A stretch of 50,694 nucleotides of DNA from Spartobacteria bacterium (GTDB lineage: Bacteria > Verrucomicrobiota > Verrucomicrobiia > Chthoniobacterales > Chthoniobacteraceae). Location: NCBI GenBank assembly GCA_021324825.1, contig JAJPII010000038.1, forward strand, positions 1 to 50,694. Direction: 5' to 3'. Each line of letters starts with the position of its first letter. The first letter of the stretch is position 1. Positions 24,892-31,745 of the stretch are shown here, piece after piece. Both the position numbers and the translations under genes were made by a program. Below the pieces are notes generated by a model, which was given only the letters and a program-made list of their open reading frames with translations, did no database searches and was not told the DNA's origin.

Positions 24892-25991
24892 AGCTATACT
24901 TGGTGGCCGGGGAAGCCAGCGGCGACGCCAGAGGGGCCGAGTTGATGAAAGCGCTGCATCTGCAACGGCCGGACATCCGGTTTTTCGGCGCGGGCGGCCC
25001 GCGTATGAAGACGCTGGCGGGCGGCAAATTTCAGGATTGGAGCGCGCACGCCGTGGTGGGGATCATCGAGGCGCTGCGGAACTACGGTTACTTCAAGAAG
25101 CAGTTCGACGCGATGCTCGCGGAGATCGCCGAGTTGAAACCGGACGCCGTAATCCTGATCGACTACCCCGGGTTCAATCTGCGGCTGGCGGCGGCGCTCA
25201 AGAAGACCGCGGCGCATCCAAAGATCATCTATTACATCAGCCCGCAGGTCTGGGCGTGGAACCGCCGGCGGATACCGAAGATGGCGCGCATCCTCGATCT
25301 TATGATCTGCATTTTCCCCTTCGAGAAGGCGCTTTACGAGAAATCCGGACTGAAAACGGTTTTCGCCGGGCATCCGCTCGTCGATTCGCTCGCCGCCCGC
25401 AAGACGGGCGAGACGCGGGAGATCGAACTGGTGGGCCTCTTTCCGGGCAGCAGGCGCAAGGAAGTGGAAAAGATATTCCCCGTCATGATCCAGGCCGCGC
25501 GCCTCATGAAACACGCGCAGCCGTACCTTCGTTTCGAGGCCGCGGCGGTTTCCAGTTCCATCGCCAACCTCATGCAGACGCATCTCCACGACGATCTCTG
25601 CGTCATCAGGACAAACGCTTCGCACGACCTGATGCAGCGGGCCGGGGTGGCGATGGTCGCTTCCGGCACGGCCACGCTGGAGGCGGCCTACTTCGGGCTG
25701 CCGTTCGTCATTCTCTACAAGGTGTCGCCGCTCACGGCCTTGATGGGCAAGCTCCTCATTCGCGTCCGTTTTCTCGGGATGGTGAACATCCTCGCGGGCA
25801 GGGAGATCGTGCGGGAGTTTCTGAATGCCAGGGCGAAGCCGGAAGCCGTCGCCCGGGAGATGTTGCGGCTCGCGAAGGACGAGAGCGCGCGGGAGGCGAT
25901 GCGACGCGACCTGGCCGCCGTGACGGCGATGCTGGGCGAAGGCGGAGCGAGCGACCGCGCGGCGAAGGCGGTGCTGGCGGAGACAGCTTGA
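24888..25991 (+). CDS. lpxB: lipid-A-disaccharide synthase
   Basis: LpxB joins lipid X to UDP-diacylglucosamine, forming the beta-1,6 disaccharide of lipid A at the inner membrane. The 367-residue GT-B (family 19) product has VAGEASGDARGAELMKAL at the N-terminus, LIDYPGFNLRLA, YYISPQVWAWNRRR, GLFPGSRRKEVEK and ASGTATLEAAYFGLP. All are typical LpxB blocks. The ATG has an ideal ribosome site (GGGAGGAAGC). It follows the oxidoreductase with a 4-base overlap, and the P450 gene starts 34 bases downstream. Confidence 0.96.
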   Translation: MKLYLVAGEASGDARGAELMKALHLQRPDIRFFGAGGPRMKTLAGGKFQDWSAHAVVGIIEALRNYGYFKKQFDAMLAEIAELKPDAVILIDYPGFNLRLAAALKKTAAHPKIIYYISPQVWAWNRRRIPKMARILDLMICIFPFEKALYEKSGLKTVFAGHPLVDSLAARKTGETREIELVGLFPGSRRKEVEKIFPVMIQAARLMKHAQPYLRFEAAAVSSSIANLMQTHLHDDLCVIRTNASHDLMQRAGVAMVASGTATLEAAYFGLPFVILYKVSPLTALMGKLLIRVRFLGMVNILAGREIVREFLNARAKPEAVAREMLRLAKDESAREAMRRDLAAVTAMLGEGGASDRAAKAVLAETA

Positions 25992-26025
25992 AGCGGGTTG
26001 AATTTTCTGTTTCTAATTGCCCGTC

Positions 26026-27381
26026 ATGTCCTCCCTCTCGCTTCCGCCGGGTCCAAAAACCAAATTCGCGGCGGGCGTCTTTCTCGAACTGCGGCGCGAT
26101 CCGCTCGGCTTTCTGTTGCGCGCTGCGCGACAGTATGGGGACGTCTGCCACCTGCAACTCGGCCCACGGCACAACTATCTTGTCAATAATCCGGAGGACA
26201 TCAAAAACATCCTGGTCGCGCCCCAGGGGATGGCGCGTTCAAACCATCCTTCGATCAAGCGTCTTCTCGGCAAGGGGTTGATCACGAGCCAGGGGGAATT
26301 TCATCGGAGGCATCGCCGGCTCGTCCAGCCCGCTTTTCACAAAGCGCAAATCGCGGCCTGGGGCCGGGAGATGAGCGCGGAGGGCGAGCGCACCAGTTCC
26401 CGGTGGAAAGACGGGGGCGTCATCGAGGTCGGCGAGGAGATGTCGCGGGCCACCCTGGCGGTCATCGTCAAGACGATGGTCAGCACGGACATCGAAGACA
26501 GCACCGGGCGCCGGCTCGGGGAAGCCTGGAGCACCGTCATCGGGACGTCCCACCTGCACAAGATTCCATTCCTCGACGAGCTTCTTCTCAAGCTGCCGCT
26601 GCCGAGGACCCGCCGCATCGAGAAAGGGCTGCGCTACCTCAACGAAACCATCTACGCGATGATCGCCGAGCGCAGGAACCGCGGCCTGGAGAAGCCGGAC
26701 CTCCTTTCGATCCTGTTGCGGGTGCGCGACGCCGAAGGAGACGCGGCGGGCCTGGCGGATGAGGAAATCCGCGATGAGATTCTCACGATGTTCACCGCGG
26801 GCCACGAGACGATCAGCAGCGCGCTGACGTGGACCTGGCATCTCCTGTCGCTCCATCCCGAGGTCGAGGCGGCGCTGCACGCGGAGGTGGACGGCGTCCT
26901 GGAAGGCGGGAGGGCGCCTGGCGTGGACGACCTCCCGCGGCTGCCTTACACGAGGATGGTGCTCGCCGAGTCGATGCGCATCTACCCTCCCGTATGGATC
27001 ATCGCGCGGCGCAATGTGGAAGACTACCAGCTTGGCGAGCACCTCGTCCCGGCCGGCTCGTTCCTGTATCTCAGCCAGTATGTCGTCCACCACGATGCCC
27101 GCTACTACCCCGACCCGGACCGCTTCGACCCGACGCGCTGGACTCCGGAAGGGATCGCCAGCCGGCCCAAGTACTCCTATTTTCCTTTCGGCGGCGGGGG
27201 TCGCCAATGCATCGGCGAGGGATACGCTTGGACGGAGGGCGTCCTGCTTCTGGCTCTCCTCGCCCAGCGTTGGCGGCTGGAGCCCGTCCCGGGCCAGCGC
27301 ATCGATATAGACCCCGTCATCACCCTTCGCCCCAAGCACGGCTTGCGAATGACCACACACGCCCGCCATGGCGCGAACTGA
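26026..27381 (+). CDS. cytochrome P450
   Basis: A 451-residue soluble bacterial monooxygenase. The heme-binding loop is FPFGGGGRQCIG with Cys395, the I-helix oxygen-activation motif is AGHET, and the K-helix ExxR is ESMR. Sequence style (HPEVEAALHAEVD, PPVWIIARR, HHDARYYPDPDRFDP) is that of CYP families related to fatty acid or xenobiotic hydroxylases, often labelled CYP102/CYP4-like. It needs external redox partners, none of which are in the window. The SDR gene overlaps its end by 14 bases, so the two probably act in sequence: oxygenation, then alcohol oxidation. The substrate is unknown. A TTG at 26017 is an alternative start. Confidence 0.93.
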   Translation: MSSLSLPPGPKTKFAAGVFLELRRDPLGFLLRAARQYGDVCHLQLGPRHNYLVNNPEDIKNILVAPQGMARSNHPSIKRLLGKGLITSQGEFHRRHRRLVQPAFHKAQIAAWGREMSAEGERTSSRWKDGGVIEVGEEMSRATLAVIVKTMVSTDIEDSTGRRLGEAWSTVIGTSHLHKIPFLDELLLKLPLPRTRRIEKGLRYLNETIYAMIAERRNRGLEKPDLLSILLRVRDAEGDAAGLADEEIRDEILTMFTAGHETISSALTWTWHLLSLHPEVEAALHAEVDGVLEGGRAPGVDDLPRLPYTRMVLAESMRIYPPVWIIARRNVEDYQLGEHLVPAGSFLYLSQYVVHHDARYYPDPDRFDPTRWTPEGIASRPKYSYFPFGGGGRQCIGEGYAWTEGVLLLALLAQRWRLEPVPGQRIDIDPVITLRPKHGLRMTTHARHGAN

Positions 27382-28201
27382 AGCCCCATCGCGGTTTCAT
27401 GGAAAAGTCGCCCTGGTCACAGGCGGGGCGGCGGGCATCGGGCGCAGTTCGGCGCTGGCTTTCGCGCGGGAAGGAGCAAAGGTCGCTGTCGCCGACGTCA
27501 TCGAGGAGGGCGGCGAACAGACCGTCCGGATCATCAAGAAAAACGGCGGGGACGCTTTTTTTTGGAAGACCGATGTTTCAAAGGCGGCCGAAGTCAACGC
27601 TCTCGTGGACAAGACCGTCGAGACGTTCGGAAGGCTCGACTTCGCCCATAACAACGCCGGCATCGAAGGCGCACGGGCGCGGACCGCCAACTGTTCGGAG
27701 AAGAATTGGGACCGCACCATCGCGGTCAACCTGAAAGGCGTCTGGCTCTGCATGAAGGCGGAGATAACCCAGATGCTCCGGGGCGAGGGAGGCGCGATCG
27801 TCAACACCGCTTCCGTCGCGGGGCTGCTCGGCCTTTACAAGCTCCCCGCCTATACCGCCAGCAAACACGCCGTTCTCGGCCTCACGAAGACCGCCGCGCT
27901 GGAATATTGCCGGGCCGGCATCCGGGTGAACGCCGTATGCCCCGGCTTGATCGACACGGAGATGATCGAGCGCGCCTTCCTCGGCGGCAACGTCAAGCCG
28001 GGATTGTTCCGGCCCCTGGCCCGCGCCGTCCAGGCCGCGCGGAAATACGGCGGCAGAAAATTTCTCGAAGCCGGCACGCCTTCCAGGCGCATGGGAACGC
28101 CCGACGAGATTGCCGAGGCGGTCGTCTGGCTCTGCTCGGACGCCGCCAGTTTCGTCAACGGCCACGGACTGGTCGTCGACGGGGGGATGGTCGTCGCATG
28201 A
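27368..28201 (+). CDS. short-chain dehydrogenase/reductase (glucose 1-dehydrogenase-like)
   Basis: A 277-residue classical SDR. NAD(P) motif GGAAGIG is at 19-25, NNAG at 95-98, and the catalytic residues are N121, S149, Y162 and K166 (YTASK). Asp43 after the second strand (VADV) favours NAD. The C-terminus (VNGHGLVVDGG) is the usual family end. It overlaps the P450 gene by 14 bases and the HIT gene by 4 (ATGA). An extra stretch around residues 205-235 (GLFRPLARAVQAARKYGG) enlarges the substrate lobe. It may oxidise the P450 product; this is inference from coupling only. Confidence 0.9.
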   Translation: MARTEAPSRFHGKVALVTGGAAGIGRSSALAFAREGAKVAVADVIEEGGEQTVRIIKKNGGDAFFWKTDVSKAAEVNALVDKTVETFGRLDFAHNNAGIEGARARTANCSEKNWDRTIAVNLKGVWLCMKAEITQMLRGEGGAIVNTASVAGLLGLYKLPAYTASKHAVLGLTKTAALEYCRAGIRVNAVCPGLIDTEMIERAFLGGNVKPGLFRPLARAVQAARKYGGRKFLEAGTPSRRMGTPDEIAEAVVWLCSDAASFVNGHGLVVDGGMVVA

Positions 28202-28695
28202 GTTTCCCGAAAGCGGAGATCGAGGCGTTGTGGGCGCCGTGGCGGGTCGAGTACTTCCAGATCCCGGAGAAGGGCGATTTTCTCGGCGAAGCCGCGCGGG
28301 CGTCCGACGACGCGGCGCATCTCGTCCTCCGCAGGCGCAAGAGCGCCTTTCTCATGATGAACCGCTACCCGTACGCGGTGGGGCATCTCATGGCCGTCCC
28401 CTACCGGAAAGTGGCGGAGCTGGCCGACCTGACGGAAGAGGAAAAGATCGAGCTGTGGGACCTGGCGGCGCACGGCCAGGGACTTCTGCGAAAGGCCGTC
28501 CGCGCGCAGGGTTTCAACATCGGCCTGAATTGCGGGGAATGCGCCGGGGCGGGCGTGGCGGACCATCTGCATCTGCACATCGTTCCGCGCTGGGCGGGCG
28601 ACACCAACTTCATGCCCGTGCTGGGCGGCGTGCGCGTGCTGGCGGAGGCGCTGGGCGAACTGTACACGAAGCTGATGAACGTCCCATGCCCCTGA
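28198..28695 (+). CDS. HIT family hydrolase/phosphorylase (AP4A-like)
   Basis: A 165-residue histidine-triad protein with the motif HLHLHIVPRW near residues 122-131. The N-terminal LWAPWRVEYF and the C-terminal GDTNFMPVLGG are shared with the diadenosine tetraphosphate phosphorylase-type HIT proteins common in Gram-positive and PVC bacteria. It probably cleaves dinucleoside polyphosphates or nucleoside phosphoramidates. It starts on ATGA with the SDR gene and its end overlaps the serine hydrolase start by 10 bases. A housekeeping role unrelated to its neighbours is quite possible. Confidence 0.9.
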   Translation: MSFPKAEIEALWAPWRVEYFQIPEKGDFLGEAARASDDAAHLVLRRRKSAFLMMNRYPYAVGHLMAVPYRKVAELADLTEEEKIELWDLAAHGQGLLRKAVRAQGFNIGLNCGECAGAGVADHLHLHIVPRWAGDTNFMPVLGGVRVLAEALGELYTKLMNVPCP

Positions 28696-29516
28696 CGCCC
28701 CTTCTCCAACAGTTGCTGGAAGTCGGCAACGGCGCGGCTCTCGGCTCGATGGCGGTCGCGTTTCACGACTTCGAAAGCGCACTTCATTTCTCCTACCAGG
28801 GAGACCGCTTCTTCCACGCCGCGAGCACGATGAAAGCGGGCATCCTCCTGGCGCTCTTCAAGACCGCCGAGGAGGGCGCGCTGAAACTGGAGGACAGGCT
28901 GCACGTCCGCAACCGCTTTCGCGGCATCGCCGACGACGCCGTTTACCGCATGGACCCGAGCCGCGACGGCGACTCCGACGTCTACAAACAGATCGGCCGC
29001 GCGATGACGCTCTCCGACCTCGCGCGCGCGATGATCACGCGCAGCAGCAACCTCGCCACCAACCTCCTGCTCGACTACGTGGGCCTGGACAGGGTGCGCG
29101 AGATATTGGAGGAAGCGGGCGTGGACGGCGTGAAGATACAGCGCGGAGTCGAGGATGAGGTGGCCTTCCAGCACGGATTAAACAACGAGGTCACCGCCGA
29201 CGGGCTGCTCGACCTCTTCCGCCTGTTCCACGAAGGCGCCTACATCAGCGAGCAAAGCCGGGCCGGCATCCTGGAAATCCTTTTCGCGCAGGAATACAAC
29301 AGCATGATCCCCGCGAAGCTCCCGCCCGGCGCGAAGGTCGCGCACAAGACGGGCGAGATTTCCAACATCTGCCACGACGCGGGCCTCGTCTTCCTGCCGG
29401 AACGCAAGCCGTACGCACTCGCCATCCTCACCGAATCGCGCGGTTCGGTCGAGAGCAGGCACAAGGCCGTCGCCGCGATGTCGGAGATCATCCATCGCCG
29501 GGTCACCCTTTCATGA
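28686..29516 (+). CDS. class A beta-lactamase-like serine hydrolase
   Basis: The 276-residue protein has the three penicillin-recognising motifs: SxxK in AASTMKAGIL (about residues 46-55), SxN in ITRSSNLATN and KTG in AHKTGEI. The fold is that of class A beta-lactamases, but the omega-loop ExxLN motif needed for fast deacylation is not clearly present. There is no signal peptide, so a cytosolic location is indicated. It is more likely a peptidase or esterase than a resistance enzyme. Its ATG overlaps the HIT gene by 10 bases and its stop overlaps the M15 peptidase start (ATGA). Confidence 0.8.
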   Translation: MPLTPLLQQLLEVGNGAALGSMAVAFHDFESALHFSYQGDRFFHAASTMKAGILLALFKTAEEGALKLEDRLHVRNRFRGIADDAVYRMDPSRDGDSDVYKQIGRAMTLSDLARAMITRSSNLATNLLLDYVGLDRVREILEEAGVDGVKIQRGVEDEVAFQHGLNNEVTADGLLDLFRLFHEGAYISEQSRAGILEILFAQEYNSMIPAKLPPGAKVAHKTGEISNICHDAGLVFLPERKPYALAILTESRGSVESRHKAVAAMSEIIHRRVTLS

Positions 29517-30091
29517 ACGGATTTCCGACAGTCGACGGGCTGACATTTGTGGAACCGCATCGAAGCCTCCTGAAGCCCGCCGAGTCCGTCGTGGACCAGC
29601 TCGGAAACGCACATTCGCTGCCGCGCTTTTTTTACGCCGTCGAGTCGTGGGCGGCGGCGAAAAACGCCCGGCTGAGCGAGCACTTCACCGTCGCGGAACT
29701 TCTTTACGTCGATTGCCGCGAGGCGCGCCCGCTGCTGGAAACGTTCCCGCATTACATCCCCTGCTCCGTTTCGATTCTCGCGCGTTACCTGGAACTCTTC
29801 CGGCGGAAGGTCGACGCGCCCGTCTTCATCAGCGTCAACGGCGGTTATCGTTCCCCCGCCCACAAGATCAACCGGGGCTACGGCCCGCACAGCTGGGGCG
29901 CCGCCGCGGACATCTACCGCATCGGCGATACCTGGCTCTCCGGCCAGAAGGAGATCGAGAAATACGGGGCCCTCGCGCGCTCCCTCGCGCCGGAGCTTTT
30001 CGCGAAACCGTTTGGCGACGGCCCGGGGCAGACCGACGACCATCTGCATATCGATATCGGATATGTGAACTACGCGCCCCGCGAGGGCTGA
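29513..30091 (+). CDS. M15-family zinc D-Ala-D-Ala peptidase-like protein
   Basis: A 192-residue protein whose C-terminal half carries the M15 zinc site: R113 in GGYRSPAHK, H126 and D133 in HSWGAAADI, and H177/H179 with D181 in DDHLHID. Enzymes of this fold cleave D-Ala-D-Ala or similar peptide ends. No signal peptide is seen, unusual for a wall enzyme and consistent with a cytosolic peptide substrate. The N-terminal 80 residues are unassigned. It overlaps the serine hydrolase gene by 4 bases, and the PafA/Dop-like gene follows 1 base after its stop. Confidence 0.8.
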   Translation: MNGFPTVDGLTFVEPHRSLLKPAESVVDQLGNAHSLPRFFYAVESWAAAKNARLSEHFTVAELLYVDCREARPLLETFPHYIPCSVSILARYLELFRRKVDAPVFISVNGGYRSPAHKINRGYGPHSWGAAADIYRIGDTWLSGQKEIEKYGALARSLAPELFAKPFGDGPGQTDDHLHIDIGYVNYAPREG

Positions 30092-30092
30092 A

Positions 30093-31247
30093 ATGTCATC
30101 CAAAGCAGCCACGGGCCACGAGGGTTCGAGCCGGCCGCTCCGGCCCGTCATCGGCCTCGAGGCCGAGTTCAGCACGTTCGTCCGGGATGAGAAACGGCTC
30201 CCCGAACACGTCTTCCGGCATCCGAGCGAGATCGTGCGCGGGGCCATGCTGCCGCGCTCCGGGCGCTCCGCGCACATGCCGTCGGGCGGGGCGCTTTATT
30301 TCGATACGGGAGTCATCGAGGTCGCCACGCCGATCATCGAGATCGAGCCCGGCTGCTGCATCCGCGCGACCAGGTCTCTTTGGGAGCAGATCGCGTATCT
30401 GCGGCGGGAACTCGACGGCTGGGAAAAACGGGACGGACGCAAAGTCAGGCTGGAGGGTTTCAGTGCGCATTACAACATCTCGGTTCCGCCCAGACAGGGC
30501 CTCGCGCATTTGTTGAGTTTCATCCTCCCGGTCCCCGTCCTGCTGCTCGCTGCGAATCGCCTCAGCACCGGGGTCGGCGTCCGCCCGAGGGAAAACCGCG
30601 TCGAAGTCACCGTGGACTTTACGCCCGACCCGGATCTTATGATCGCGGCGGCGTCCCTCATCGCGGGCGTCGTCACCGCCGTCGCCGAATGGCCTTCGCA
30701 CGACCTCGGCCGACTGGCGCGCTTCCCGGTCATCACCCCGTTTCAACCGGGAAAACACACTTCGCGAAAAGGGTGGCTCGCGCGGTTCGACTGCTTCCCG
30801 CGCAATCCCTTCGCCGCGGACGTCAACGCGCCGGACTGGCGTCTCCGCGATGGGCGGACGCTCAGCCTGCGCCGGATCGCGCGCGAGATCGCCGAGCCGT
30901 TCCGGGACTCCATCCTCGCCGTGTCGGATGCGGACTGCCTGGCGCACATCTTCGAAGTATTCGACGGGCGCGCGCGTTCCCTGCTCGATTTCCCCGAACG
31001 CCCGCCCCGCTACCAGGACGTGGGCCGCGTCATCGACTGGAATCGCCGCTCCATCCGCAAGCTGCCGCGTTCGGCTTACGAAGAAGTCGTTCACCGCATC
31101 ATCACGCACCGGAAAATGCGGGTGGGCGCCTCCACCTACGTCGCGGAACGGATGCAAGGGTGGTACGAAGTCGTCTCCCGCAATACGAAGACCGGCCTGC
31201 GGCGCGTGTTCAACCTGGACGACCTCGTCGCGCAGGGAGGCGTCTGA
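30093..31247 (+). CDS. PafA/Dop-like carboxylate-amine ligase homologue
   Basis: A 384-residue protein of the glutamine synthetase/GCS-fold ligases. Similarity to the Pup ligase PafA can be followed by eye in order: GLEAEF (21-26; PafA GIETEF), ALYFDTG with E76 and ATP (67-80; PafA RLYLDVG...EYAT), H126 and N128 (PafA HEN), ILPVPVLLLAANRL (PafA LLPFLVTRQLICGA) and NRVEVTV (168-174; PafA RRLHVIV). These are the nucleotide/metal-binding positions. It is shorter than PafA or Dop (about 450-500). No Pup-like small gene, proteasome or Mpa gene is present. It could be a ligase, an amidase (Dop-like) or a small-peptide amidoligase; the peptidase neighbours favour peptide chemistry. Confidence 0.65.
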   Translation: MSSKAATGHEGSSRPLRPVIGLEAEFSTFVRDEKRLPEHVFRHPSEIVRGAMLPRSGRSAHMPSGGALYFDTGVIEVATPIIEIEPGCCIRATRSLWEQIAYLRRELDGWEKRDGRKVRLEGFSAHYNISVPPRQGLAHLLSFILPVPVLLLAANRLSTGVGVRPRENRVEVTVDFTPDPDLMIAAASLIAGVVTAVAEWPSHDLGRLARFPVITPFQPGKHTSRKGWLARFDCFPRNPFAADVNAPDWRLRDGRTLSLRRIAREIAEPFRDSILAVSDADCLAHIFEVFDGRARSLLDFPERPPRYQDVGRVIDWNRRSIRKLPRSAYEEVVHRIITHRKMRVGASTYVAERMQGWYEVVSRNTKTGLRRVFNLDDLVAQGGV

Positions 31248-31250
31248 AAT

Positions 31251-31745
31251 TTGCTGGAGGTCGATCTCGGATCAGGCAACGGCGCGTTCCTTCTCGCGAT
31301 GGCCGCGCTGTTCCCGGAGCGCGATTTCATCGGCGTTGAGCGCCTTTCGCGGCGCGCGGAGAAAACCGGACGTGCTGTCGCGCGCAACGGCTTGTCCAAC
31401 GCGCGCGTCCTGCATTGCGAGATAGCCGAGGCGATGCGCTCGTTCGCTCCGGAATCCGTGGCGGTGTTTCATCTCCTGTTCCCCGACCCCTGGCCGAAAC
31501 GCCGGCATCACGTCCGGCGATTGATCAACGACGCCTTTCTCCGCGCGGCGTGGACGGCGCTGGAAAAGGACGGCGAATTGCGCTTCATGACCGATGACCG
31601 CCACTACTTCGAGCAAACGCGAAAGCTGCGGCATCCCTTCACGGAGGAGGAGTGGGAACTCCCGGACCTTCCGCGGACGGAGTTCGAGGAACGCTACCGG
31701 GCTGACGGGCGCCCGATTTACAGGCTCCGTCTAAGAAAGAGTTGA
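31251..31745 (+). CDS. trmB: tRNA (guanine-N7-)-methyltransferase, short N-terminus
   Basis: TrmB methylates G46 of tRNAs with SAM. The SAM motif LEVDLGSGNGAFLLAMA opens the protein, and the family hallmark LFPDPWPKRRHHVRR is near residues 75-90, followed by the C-terminal TEFEERYRADGRPIYRL. At 164 residues it lacks the 40 or more residues that usually precede the SAM motif. The only start after the upstream stop is a TTG (31251) with GGAGG upstream; it is in the same frame as the ligase gene, three bases after its TGA. The 3' end overlaps comEC by 107 bases, tail to tail. Confidence 0.85.
   Translation: MLEVDLGSGNGAFLLAMAALFPERDFIGVERLSRRAEKTGRAVARNGLSNARVLHCEIAEAMRSFAPESVAVFHLLFPDPWPKRRHHVRRLINDAFLRAAWTALEKDGELRFMTDDRHYFEQTRKLRHPFTEEEWELPDLPRTEFEERYRADGRPIYRLRLRKS

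Noticed and set aside
30091..31250. Hidden Pup/UBact-like small gene beside the PafA/Dop-like gene
   Set aside because: Spacing to both neighbours is 1-3 bases, and no small frame ending in a Gly-Gly plus Glu/Gln tail is visible nearby.
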